Shown here one piece after another: positions 1-6,410 of a stretch of DNA of 7,149 nucleotides. Origin of the DNA: Clostridia bacterium (lineage in GTDB: Bacteria > Bacillota > Clostridia > Christensenellales > Borkfalkiaceae); NCBI GenBank assembly GCA_017457345.1, contig JAFTHR010000139.1:1-7149 (forward strand), given 5' to 3'. The notes under the pieces were generated by a model. The model did not search any database, was not told the origin of the DNA, and saw only the letters and a list, made by a program, of their open reading frames with translations. The translations under genes were made by a program, and so were the position numbers. Each line of letters opens with the position of its first letter. Position 1 is the first letter of the stretch.

Positions 1-1367
1 GCTTTGCCAAGAAGAGCAAACGTTGCTTTTTTGCCTTCTTCTACACCGGGTTGGTTAAAGGTGTTAATGTTGAACATTGCGCCTGCGTAAGCCGTTTGCA
101 ATTCAAACAAGAAGAGAAGTTGGCCGAGCGTGAACGCGTTGAGTTCGGGAATCCAAAGGGTGTAGTTTTGTCTGCCTGCTTTTGTGAGTGCGTAAGCCGT
201 TGCCGCGTTTTCCGCTTGGATGAGTTCTTCCATCGTGTGCCCGCCAAGGAAAGCAACGTCTGGAATGTTTTCGCAACCGTGGGGAATGGGCATTTCGCAA
301 CCGTATTTTTTAAGGGAAAGGAAGGTGACAACTTTATCGAAAGGACCTTCGGTGTAAAGTTGTACTTGGGAGTGTTGGTCGGTCACGCCGAGCGATTTAA
401 CGGGCGTTTGACCAACGTTGCAAGGCTTGCCGTCTAACGTTTCGTTTTTGCCGAGAGATTCCGCCCAAAGTTGGCAGTACCAGTCTGCAAGGAATTTCAA
501 GTTATCGGAGTAGGGCATCATAACGCCGATATTTTTGCCTTGTTCCATTGCCGCTACTTGAAGCACGGCGCTCATCAAAGCAGGGTTTTTGTTCATAGAA
601 GGCTTGTTGCAAATACCGTCCATATACGCAGCCCCTGCCAAAAGACCTTGGATATCGATACCAAGCACCGCCGCGGGCAATAACCCTACGGGGCAAAGTT
701 GGGAGAAACGACCGCCAACGCCGTCCGGGAGAACGTAGCTCTTAATGCCGCCGAGTTCGTCCGAAATCTTTTTCAAATTCCCTTTCTTTTCGTCGGTGGT
801 GAAGATAACGTTATCTTTCACGTTCACGCCTGCTTTCGTTAACAAGTCGAGAATGATAAGATATTGCGTCATTGTTTCGCTCGTTGCGCCGGATTTGGAA
901 ATGACGTTGAAGCAAGTTTTTTCGGGTTCGATAACGTCTAACAAGTCACGCATTCTAACGGGGTCAACGTTATCCTCCACGTAGAATTTAGGACCTTTTC
1001 TCTTTGCTTTGGGCAAATCGTTGTAGTGCAAGTGGCAAAGCGCGTTAAACGCCATAATGGGGCCGAGTGCGCTACCGCCGATACCAAGAACCACGAAGTA
1101 TTGGAAATCCTTGCGGATTTTTCTAGAAGTTGCAAGGATATCTGCAACAATCTCTTTTTGGTTGTAAGGAAGTTCCGTCCAACCCATATAGAGTTCGTCC
1201 TTCCCGCGGTTTTCTTTCACGTAGTTCCAAGCAGCGGTGGCTCTTGCGGAATACTTTTTCAAGTCTTTATCGGTAAAACCCTTGTCGCCAAGGAATTTAT
1301 CGGTCATATTGTTATAGTCGAGCGTCACGCGCATATTATCGCGCCATTCTTTCGTTTTGTATGCCAT
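1..1367 (-). CDS. pgi: Glucose-6-phosphate isomerase, 3' end cut by window edge
   Basis: Reversibly converts glucose 6-phosphate to fructose 6-phosphate in the cytoplasm (glycolysis and gluconeogenesis). I translated the minus strand from the ATG at 1367-1365; 455 codons are open to the left edge with no stop. Sugar-phosphate (SIS) motifs are clear: GIGGSALGP at residues 95-103 and SKSGATSET at 157-165. The first family signature is at 215-228 (DGVGGRFSQLCPVG, with Gln where a small hydrophobic residue is usual). Catalytic candidates are Glu303 in WAESLGK, His332 in TDQHSQ and Lys446 in the second signature FNQPGVEEGKK. Bacillus-type enzymes are about 450 residues, so probably only 10-20 C-terminal residues are missing. 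An AAAGGAG ribosome site (1380-1386) lies 12 bases from the ATG, slightly far. The gene follows spoVB on the same strand with an 84-base gap but has its own promoter there. Identification is secure. Confidence 0.96.
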   Translation of the reverse strand, partial: MAYKTKEWRDNMRVTLDYNNMTDKFLGDKGFTDKDLKKYSARATAAWNYVKENRGKDELYMGWTELPYNQKEIVADILATSRKIRKDFQYFVVLGIGGSALGPIMAFNALCHLHYNDLPKAKRKGPKFYVEDNVDPVRMRDLLDVIEPEKTCFNVISKSGATSETMTQYLIILDLLTKAGVNVKDNVIFTTDEKKGNLKKISDELGGIKSYVLPDGVGGRFSQLCPVGLLPAAVLGIDIQGLLAGAAYMDGICNKPSMNKNPALMSAVLQVAAMEQGKNIGVMMPYSDNLKFLADWYCQLWAESLGKNETLDGKPCNVGQTPVKSLGVTDQHSQVQLYTEGPFDKVVTFLSLKKYGCEMPIPHGCENIPDVAFLGGHTMEELIQAENAATAYALTKAGRQNYTLWIPELNAFTLGQLLFLFELQTAYAGAMFNINTFNQPGVEEGKKATFALLGK

Positions 1368-1404
1368 AATTTTAGCAAACTCCTTTAGAAAATATAGTAC
1401 TTTT

Positions 1405-1433
1405 ATTGTAGAACAAAAAGCCGAGTATGTCAA
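1405..1433 (-). promoter_or_regulatory. Sigma-A-type promoter of pgi
   Basis: Read on the minus strand, TTGACA (1428-1433) is followed by a 17-base spacer and TACAAT (1405-1410), an almost perfect housekeeping promoter. Transcription would start near 1398, giving a leader of about 30 bases that contains the AAAGGAG ribosome site. It lies wholly in the gap between the end of spoVB and pgi, so pgi can be expressed without spoVB. No strong terminator separates spoVB from it. Confidence 0.85.
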
Positions 1434-1451
1434 GGCATAGAGCCTAAAAAA

Positions 1452-2954
1452 TCAAGATTTTTGCAAAAAAAAGGATAAAAACCCCCTTTTTTTAAGCATT
1501 AAGCAAATTCCAAGCACGACAAGCAGAACCGCGGTTATGCTACCGCCAACAACGAAAACGCACCAGAAATCGTTTAACGTAAGTTCAAACGCTTTGTATA
1601 GCGCTTTTCCAAACGCCGAAAGTAAAATTGCGCTCGCAATGGCAACGAAAACAAGGGAAAAAAAGCGTTTGCTTGGTTTATAACGCTTAAACAAAAACGC
1701 GAGCGAGCAAACGGTGCAAATGGTAAAATTGACGCCGACTGCCACGATATAAGCGTACACGCCGATTACTTTTGGTAAAAACAAAATGCAAAGGAGCATA
1801 CACCCTTCCCCGATAGAAGAGAACAAAAATGTTTGCCGTTCGAATCCCATAGAGTTTAAAATGCCCGAAGAGATCATGGAAACGGACATAGGGATTAAAA
1901 CGGGGCAACTTTGCGCAATAATTTTCCCCGCTAACGGGCTAGAGAAGGTGATTGCGCCGATCGGTACGCCTAAAGCGGCTAAAAACGGGATTACAAGGCA
2001 GGCGATAAATAGGCTAGCCACAAGCCCGCGTTCGATATTTTGCGCAAGCGTTTTATAGTTTTTTTTGTAATAATTTTCGGAAAGTTCAGGCACGAGCACG
2101 AACGCGAGTGAACCTATCACCGTAGACGGGATAAATAACACGGGCGTCACCATCCCTGAAACCACGCCGTAAAGGGAAGTGGCGGAAGAGTACGTTTCCC
2201 CTGCTTTTACGAGCATTGCCGGCAATAACACGGCAACGGCTGAATTTACGAGAGAGTTCAAAGCTCGCATAGAAGTAATGGGTGCGGCGGAAGAAAAAAG
2301 CGGCTTTAACTGACCGTTTGGCGCGGCGAGTTTTCCGCCTTTTGCAAGGTAGCAAACGAAGGCTATTAGAAAGCAAGAAACGTCGGTAATTGCAACGGCG
2401 AGCGCGGCACGGCAAACCCCAACTTCCATAGAAGGGGCGGTAGTGAGTAAAAATACGCCCAAAAGTACGTTAACACACTCTTCCACGAGTTCTAAAACGG
2501 TGGGTAAAAGAAGTTGTTTATTCCCCCAAAAAAAGCCGTGTAAGGAGTGGTAAAGCGAAGAAAAGCACAGACCGATAAATAGGAGTTTCGTGGGGGCGAT
2601 AGCCCGCCGATCGGAAAAGAGAACTGTGAGTTTATCGCCGAATAAAAACACGAATAAGCAGGCGGGGATTGTGATCAAAAGCCCTAGTAAAAAGGCGGCG
2701 GACAAGGTATTTTGCGAACTGTTTTTTGCGCCCGTTGCGTTGTGTTTACAAACGAGCCGAGAAGTGGTGACGGGGATGCCGCCCGAGCCGAGTGTGACGA
2801 ATACGAAATAAAAAGAAAGGGCGGTTTGATATAGCCCCACGCCTTCCGCGCCAAGCGTGCGGGATAGAAGAATACGATATAAAAAGCCAAGCGCGCGCTT
2901 TAAAACGGAAAGCGCGGTGACGGAGGAAACGTTTTGCACGATACTTTTTTTCAT
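1452..2954 (-). CDS. spoVB: SpoVB-type lipid-linked glycan flippase (MOP superfamily)
   Basis: A polytopic membrane protein of 500 residues, the usual size for the SpoVB/YtgP/MurJ group, which moves undecaprenyl-linked cell-wall precursors across the membrane. Hydrophobic segments fill most of the chain. Family-typical stretches are the N-terminal RALGFLYRILLSRTLGAEG (20-38) and GVGLYQ (38-43), GSGGIPVTTSRLV (56-68), HGFFWGNKQ (139-147), and a central block with SLYGVVSGMVTP (260-271) followed by LVPELSE (287-293). From memory these align best with Bacillus SpoVB, which is needed for spore cortex synthesis and is made under sigma-E. Assignment to SpoVB rather than another paralogue is therefore likely but not proven. 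No Shine-Dalgarno sequence precedes the ATG. The N-terminus fits the family, so I keep this start; a GTG at codon 6 is the nearest alternative and also lacks one. It is transcribed away from the LysM gene. A weak A/T-only hairpin covers its stop codon (1447-1462). Confidence 0.88.
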   Translation of the reverse strand: MKKSIVQNVSSVTALSVLKRALGFLYRILLSRTLGAEGVGLYQTALSFYFVFVTLGSGGIPVTTSRLVCKHNATGAKNSSQNTLSAAFLLGLLITIPACLFVFLFGDKLTVLFSDRRAIAPTKLLFIGLCFSSLYHSLHGFFWGNKQLLLPTVLELVEECVNVLLGVFLLTTAPSMEVGVCRAALAVAITDVSCFLIAFVCYLAKGGKLAAPNGQLKPLFSSAAPITSMRALNSLVNSAVAVLLPAMLVKAGETYSSATSLYGVVSGMVTPVLFIPSTVIGSLAFVLVPELSENYYKKNYKTLAQNIERGLVASLFIACLVIPFLAALGVPIGAITFSSPLAGKIIAQSCPVLIPMSVSMISSGILNSMGFERQTFLFSSIGEGCMLLCILFLPKVIGVYAYIVAVGVNFTICTVCSLAFLFKRYKPSKRFFSLVFVAIASAILLSAFGKALYKAFELTLNDFWCVFVVGGSITAVLLVVLGICLMLKKRGFLSFFLQKS

Positions 2955-2959
2955 AGTTT

Positions 2960-2988
2960 ATTGTACGAGTACGCGCCCGCGATTATGA
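2960..2988 (-). promoter_or_regulatory. Candidate sigma-E promoter of spoVB
   Basis: On the minus strand, TCATAAT (2982-2988) is followed by exactly 14 bases and CGTACAAT (2960-2967). The Bacillus sigma-E consensus, from memory, is kmATATT-N14-CATACAnT. The match is six of seven in the -35 element and all but one fixed base in the -10. The -10 ends only five bases before the spoVB ATG, so the predicted start of transcription falls at or beside the start codon. spoVB of B. subtilis is sigma-E dependent, which supports the call. TACAAT alone could also serve sigma-A, but the -35 at 17-18 bases is poor (TCATAA or TTCATA). Confidence 0.6.
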
Positions 2989-2997
2989 AAAAATAAC

Positions 2998-3026
2998 GGA
3001 TATTTTTTTTGGGTGTTGCATAAGAT
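2998..3026 (+). promoter_or_regulatory. Candidate sigma-E promoter of the LysM gene
   Basis: GGATATT (2998-3004) is followed by a 14-base spacer and CATAAGAT (3019-3026). The ATATT core is perfect and the -10 matches CATAnnnT, with two deviations from CATACAnT. CATAAGATA (3019-3027) also fits the sigma-K -10 form CATAnnnTA, but no AC-containing -35 stands at the right distance. Transcription would begin around 3032-3034, two to four bases before the ATG at 3036. The element is back to back with the spoVB promoter. Confidence 0.55.
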
Positions 3027-3035
3027 AGTAGCGCT

Positions 3036-3317
3036 ATGTTAAACGTTCCAAACGTCATTTATTACAAAGTAAAAAAAGGGCAAACGCTCGGCGGAATTGC
3101 CGCGCATTTTTCCTGCCCTGAGCGGCTAATCGTGCAAGAAAACGGGCTAAAAGAAGAAGTTTTCGAAGGGCAGGTATTGAAATTGCCGCAAGCACGTGCG
3201 AATTTATATACCGCACGGGCAGGAGACGAGAAAACGTTGCTTTCGGGCACGGAAAGCGCGTATAACGAAAAGAACGGCGTGCATCCGCCCTATCCGGGGC
3301 AAAAGATATATTTGTAA
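3036..3317 (+). CDS. Small LysM-module protein, putative spore-envelope protein
   Basis: A 93-residue protein that is almost entirely LysM. The first module spans about residues 9-51: YYKVKKGQTLGGIA, then a helix region ending in QENGL, then GQVLKLP. A second, degenerate module follows at 58-93, with YTARAGD at its start and PPYPGQKIYL at its end. LysM modules bind N-acetylglucosamine-containing glycans such as peptidoglycan and occur in spore coat and cortex morphogenesis proteins (SafA, SipL). There is no signal peptide or membrane segment, so the product should stay in the cytoplasm of the cell that makes it, which for a spore protein would be the mother cell. The ATG at 3036 is the only plausible start: an in-frame TAA lies at 3021-3023 and no ATG, GTG or TTG occurs before the module. 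No Shine-Dalgarno sequence precedes it. The spore role is inferred from the promoter, the absent export signal and the spoVB neighbour. Confidence 0.8.
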   Translation: MLNVPNVIYYKVKKGQTLGGIAAHFSCPERLIVQENGLKEEVFEGQVLKLPQARANLYTARAGDEKTLLSGTESAYNEKNGVHPPYPGQKIYL

Positions 3318-3383
3318 TTGCTCGCGCGCGTAGGCACAAAAACGGGAGCGAACGGAATATGATGTAATAGGTTATTGAATGTT

Positions 3384-3416
3384 CGAAAAACGCGAAAAAC
3401 TTTCTCGCGTTTCTCG
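3384..3416 (+). other. Hairpin just upstream of a ribosome binding site
   Basis: AAACGCGA (3388-3395) and TCGCGTTT (3405-3412) form a perfect 8-bp stem with a 9-base loop. After one mismatch the stem extends by three pairs (CGA 3384-3386 with TCG 3414-3416). It ends one base before the AGAGGAGGT ribosome site. No T-run follows, so it is not an ordinary terminator. In the 114-base gap between the LysM gene and the next gene it could be an mRNA stabiliser, a processing site or a translation control element. Confidence 0.6.
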
Positions 3417-3417
3417 T

Positions 3418-3426
3418 AGAGGAGGT
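3418..3426 (+). promoter_or_regulatory. Strong ribosome binding site fixing the start at 3432
   Basis: AGAGGAGGT is nearly fully complementary to the 16S rRNA tail and lies five bases before the ATG at 3432. It fixes the start of the 219-residue protein. It contrasts with the two divergent genes upstream, which have none. Confidence 0.9.
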
Positions 3427-3431
3427 CAAAA

Positions 3432-4091
3432 ATGTCGTTTTATTCTAATTTTCAATCGGACAAATGTCCCGGACAGATTACGGGCAATCCGTTAAACGGC
3501 TTAACGGAAAAGGTTTGTATTCAAGCGGAAAAGATTTTTGATGCGGCGATTAAACAAACGCAAATTGAAAACTATACTTTAACGCTTACCGATTTAACGC
3601 CTGAAAATCCTACATATCCTCTCACCTTTATCAGCGCGCGTTCACTCACGAGCGCGGCGACCGTTTCTAACTTGAATATCGATCGCCAAGCGGATAAAAA
3701 TTGCGCGAGAGTGCAAGCCACCGTGTCGGTACCCGTCGAGGTGCTTTATACCGACGCGAACGGCGTGGAGGGGAGTGCAACGGCAACCGTTTCTATCGTA
3801 CAGGATGTGTTAATGGCTGTTCCCAGCGCTTCGATTATCCCTTCTTCGGTGCAAGCGGTGGCAAGCGAAGTAGCGCCTGAAGTCACGTTCGACGCAACGA
3901 ATAATACTTTCGTTGTAAGCCTGTGCGTGACGGTGATTTTAAAAATTTCTATGCCCGTTGAATTGCTCGTGCCGAGTTATGGATATTGTGCGATCCCGCC
4001 CGCGCAGGACTATTCGCAAGAAATTTGTGCAGGATTTTTCGAATTGCCGCTTTACCCCAAATCGAAATGCGGCGGAAAAACCGGTTGCTAA
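3432..4091 (+). CDS. Uncharacterised 219-residue cysteine-containing protein, possible spore-surface component
   Basis: I cannot assign a function. The protein has no signal peptide or clear membrane helix and contains eight cysteines (12, 29, 91, 165, 186, 199, 213, 219), the last being the final residue. The N-terminal part (14-45) holds GQITGNPLNGLTEKVCI and looks helical. The rest is rich in Val, Thr and Ser with alternating hydrophobic residues, so probably beta-sheet. Two stretches resemble each other: RVQATVSVPVEVLYTD (93-108) and VTVILKISMPVELLVPS (166-182), the latter followed by YGYC and EICAGFFELPLYP (197-209). From memory, similar proteins occur as unnamed products in clostridial genomes; I did not search. 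The pattern loosely recalls SPOCS/DUF3794 domains of spore assembly proteins, but this is a hypothesis. No promoter was seen in the 114-base gap, so it is probably co-transcribed with the LysM gene. A strong terminator follows. Confidence 0.72.
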   Translation: MSFYSNFQSDKCPGQITGNPLNGLTEKVCIQAEKIFDAAIKQTQIENYTLTLTDLTPENPTYPLTFISARSLTSAATVSNLNIDRQADKNCARVQATVSVPVEVLYTDANGVEGSATATVSIVQDVLMAVPSASIIPSSVQAVASEVAPEVTFDATNNTFVVSLCVTVILKISMPVELLVPSYGYCAIPPAQDYSQEICAGFFELPLYPKSKCGGKTGC

Positions 4092-4101
4092 AAACGTCAT
4101 C

Positions 4102-4134
4102 AAAAAACAACGCAACGATTGTTGCGTTGTTTTT
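4102..4134 (+). terminator. Intrinsic terminator of the 3432-4091 gene
   Basis: CAACGCAAC (4108-4116), a GATT loop, then GTTGCGTTG (4121-4129) form a 9-bp stem. It is extended by pairing between the A-run at 4102-4107 and the T-run at 4130-4134. On the plus strand it ends in five T, 11 bases after the stop codon. The A-run on the other side gives six T on the minus strand, so it can also stop transcripts reading through from hppA. Confidence 0.88.
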
Positions 4135-4155
4135 CTAGTTGATAGAGCAAAAGAA

Positions 4156-4192
4156 TACCCCCGTTGCTTGGCGCAACAGGGGTACTTTTTTT
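4156..4192. terminator. Bidirectional terminator next to the hppA stop
   Basis: TACCCC (4156-4161) and GTTGC (4163-4167) pair with GCAAC (4173-4177) and GGGGTA (4179-4184), with one C-A mismatch and a 5-base loop. Seven T follow on the plus strand (4186-4192). On the minus strand the hairpin starts 11 bases after the hppA stop and is followed by TTCTTTT. It therefore serves hppA and backs up the preceding terminator. Confidence 0.87.
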
Positions 4193-4195
4193 AGA

Positions 4196-6289
4196 TTAGA
4201 GATTCGTGAAGAGATTAACGATAAGATCCCAAAGGGGAGTAATTTTCACGAGTACGGGTACAAGGATAAGGGAGATAACGGACATAAGTTTAATCAAAAT
4301 ATCCATTGCGGGACCAGCGGTGTCTTTCAAGGGGTCGCCAACGGTGTCGCCCGTGATAGCCGCTTTGTGTGTTTCGCTACCCTTGCCGCCGAACTTGCCG
4401 GATTCAATGTATTTCTTTGCGTTATCCCAAGCGCCGCCCGAGTTTGCCATAAATACGGCAAGCATGATTGCGGAAACAAGGCCACCGATAAGTAGACCGC
4501 CCAAACCTGCCGCGCCGAGCACTAAGCCGGATACGGCGGGTGCTAAAATTGCAAGCACGCCGGGAGCAACCATTTCACGAAGAGATGCCTTCGTGGAGAT
4601 GTCGATACAACGGTTATAATTAGGAACGCTCTTGCCTTCTAAGATAGCAGGATCATTTTGGAATTGAGATCTAACTTCGTCTACCATCTTATTCGCCGCT
4701 TTACCAACCGAGCCGATCGTCATTGCGGAGAAGAGATAAGGGAGCATTGCGCCAATGAGCATACCGATAAGTACGCAAGGGTTGTTGAGTTCGATAGAGA
4801 AGGTGGGCACGTGAACTTTAACCGATTCGATAAAGGAAACGATAAATGCAAGCGAAGTAAGCGTTGCAGAACCGATACAGAATCCTTTACCGATCGCTGC
4901 GGTGGTATTCCCAACGGAGTCAAGTTTATCGGTGATGCCACGAACTTCTTCGGGGAGGTGTGCCATTTCGGCAATACCGCCGGCGTTATCCGAAATAGGA
5001 CCGTAGCCGTCAACGGAAACCGTAATACCAACGGTACAAAGCATACCAACTGCAGCAAGCGAAATACCGTAGGCGCCGCCAAAGAAGAAAGCGAGTGCGA
5101 TAGCAATGCCAAGGCAGGCAATGGTGAGCCAAGTGGACTTCATACCAACGCCAAGCCCTGCAATAATGTTCGTGCCGTGACCGGTTTGAGATTCTTTGGC
5201 GATTTGCTTAACCGATTTAAAGGAATCGGAAGTGTAAAGTTCTGCCACGAATCCAACGGCAATCCCTGCCGCAAGACCGGTGATAACGCAGAACATATAC
5301 TTATAATCTTTTAAGTAGAAGATGGAAAGTAAGACGGAGGCAACTACCACCACGCCCGTTGCGATATACGTAGAGATATTGAGAGCCTTATGGGGATCTG
5401 CCCAGTTTCTAGAACGCACGATAAGCACGGAAACAACGGCTGCCAAAATCCCAACGCCGCAAATAAGAAGCGGGAATAAAAGGTGCTTATAGGAAAGCCC
5501 CGTAAAGAGAGCCATCGTAAGGCAAGAAATAATAGAGCCTACGTACGATTCGGTAAGGTCGGAACCCATACCAGCGATATCGCCAACGTTATCGCCAACG
5601 TTATCCGCGATAGTAGCAGGGTTTCTAGGATCGTCTTCAGGGATCCCTGCTTCGAGTTTACCAACGAGATCGGCGCCAACGTCTGCCGCTTTCGTATAGA
5701 TACCGCCGCCCACACGTGCAAAGAGTGCAATAAGCGAGCAACCAAGGCTATATCCGGTAAGGATTTGTACGGGCGCGTACACGCTACTTGTAATAAAGTA
5801 AACTACCAAGAAAATGGCAACGAGCCCTAAAAGACCGAAACCTGCAACGGAAAGACCGAGTACGGCACCGCCGCCGAATGCGGTTTTGAGTGCGCCGGAC
5901 ATACCCTCTTCTTTTGCTTTGATTGCGGTAGTTGCGTTAGCCTTCGTTGCGATCGCCATCCCGATCCAGCCGGCAACTGCCGAGAAACAAGCGCCTATAA
6001 CGAAACAGATAGCCGCTTGCCAACCGATCCCCTCAGCGCCTTTTAAAGCGGGGATAAAGCCGAGCACGGCTAAGAGTGCGCCTACCCCTAACACGAAGGG
6101 AATGATCAATTTGTATTCGCGCACGAGGAAGGTCATAGCCCCGTCGTGAAGATACTTTTGAATTTCTTCCACATTCTTATCGCCGATCTTCAAGCGAGAC
6201 ACTCTGCGGAAAAGCACGAACACGTAGCAAAGAGTAATCAACGCGGCGAAGGCGACGAGAACTATCGGAAGATAAATTTTTACGTCCAT
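4196..6289 (-). CDS. hppA: Membrane ion-translocating pyrophosphatase (K+-dependent type)
   Basis: Hydrolyses pyrophosphate and uses the energy to pump H+ and/or Na+ out across the cell membrane. It has 697 residues, normal for the family, with many hydrophobic helices. The substrate and Mg2+ site motifs are present: DVGADLVGKLEAG (203-215), EDDP at 218-221, DNVGDNVGD (229-237), DNAGG (434-438) and GDTVGDPLKDTAGP (647-660). GNTTAAIGKG (460-469) has Ala464 where K+-independent enzymes carry Lys, so this should be the K+-dependent class. The helix-6 glutamate lies in DLTESYVGS (Glu247), the position used by Na+-pumping enzymes rather than the plant-type K+-dependent H+ pumps; Na+ or mixed Na+/H+ transport is therefore an inference. 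An AAAGGAG site lies eight or nine bases from the ATG. It is monocistronic, with its own promoter and terminator. Confidence 0.97.
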   Translation of the reverse strand: MDVKIYLPIVLVAFAALITLCYVFVLFRRVSRLKIGDKNVEEIQKYLHDGAMTFLVREYKLIIPFVLGVGALLAVLGFIPALKGAEGIGWQAAICFVIGACFSAVAGWIGMAIATKANATTAIKAKEEGMSGALKTAFGGGAVLGLSVAGFGLLGLVAIFLVVYFITSSVYAPVQILTGYSLGCSLIALFARVGGGIYTKAADVGADLVGKLEAGIPEDDPRNPATIADNVGDNVGDIAGMGSDLTESYVGSIISCLTMALFTGLSYKHLLFPLLICGVGILAAVVSVLIVRSRNWADPHKALNISTYIATGVVVVASVLLSIFYLKDYKYMFCVITGLAAGIAVGFVAELYTSDSFKSVKQIAKESQTGHGTNIIAGLGVGMKSTWLTIACLGIAIALAFFFGGAYGISLAAVGMLCTVGITVSVDGYGPISDNAGGIAEMAHLPEEVRGITDKLDSVGNTTAAIGKGFCIGSATLTSLAFIVSFIESVKVHVPTFSIELNNPCVLIGMLIGAMLPYLFSAMTIGSVGKAANKMVDEVRSQFQNDPAILEGKSVPNYNRCIDISTKASLREMVAPGVLAILAPAVSGLVLGAAGLGGLLIGGLVSAIMLAVFMANSGGAWDNAKKYIESGKFGGKGSETHKAAITGDTVGDPLKDTAGPAMDILIKLMSVISLILVPVLVKITPLWDLIVNLFTNL

Positions 6290-6381
6290 GATAAAATCTC
6301 CTTTTAGTAAATTGTTTCATCTATAGGGCTTCGTGGCATATAAGGATAGTTAAAAGCACGCAGCGGTATAAATATAATGGT

Positions 6382-6410
6382 ATTATATCACTTTATTACG
6401 TAATTTTCAA
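6382..6410 (-). promoter_or_regulatory. Sigma-A promoter of hppA with extended -10
   Basis: On the minus strand TTGAAA (6405-6410), a 17-base spacer and a perfect TATAAT (6382-6387) are preceded by TG one base upstream, an extended -10. Transcription should start near 6375 and give a leader of about 85 bases. I recognise no riboswitch in that leader. The match predicts strong vegetative expression. Confidence 0.88.

Noticed and set aside
1433..1445. AGGC-ATAGA-GCCT small inverted repeat next to the pgi -35 element as an operator.
   Set aside because: Only four pairs; expected often by chance.
1447..1462. A/T-only inverted repeat (AAAAATC with GATTTTT) over the spoVB stop codon as a terminator.
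   Set aside because: The stem has no G+C strength beyond one pair, a 2-4 base loop and no separate T-run; at most a weak terminator.
3019..3027. CATAAGATA read as a sigma-K -10 element for the LysM gene.
   Set aside because: No suitable AC-type -35 lies at the expected distance, whereas ATATT at 14 bases fits sigma-E; sigma-K use cannot be fully excluded.
4658..5314. A 218-codon open frame on the plus strand inside hppA, and similar long plus-strand frames inside pgi (1026-1388) and elsewhere.
   Set aside because: They run opposite well-supported genes, lack recognisable domains and ribosome sites, and reflect codon use of the real gene.
5576..5604. Tandem copies of GCCAACGTTATC that look like a short direct repeat.
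   Set aside because: They encode the conserved DNVGDNVGD active-site motif of the pyrophosphatase, so the repetition comes from the protein motif.
6290..6375. Possible riboswitch in the roughly 85-base hppA leader.
   Set aside because: Only scattered short complementarities (for example CGTG with CACG around a 21-base loop) and no motif of a known riboswitch class that I recognise.
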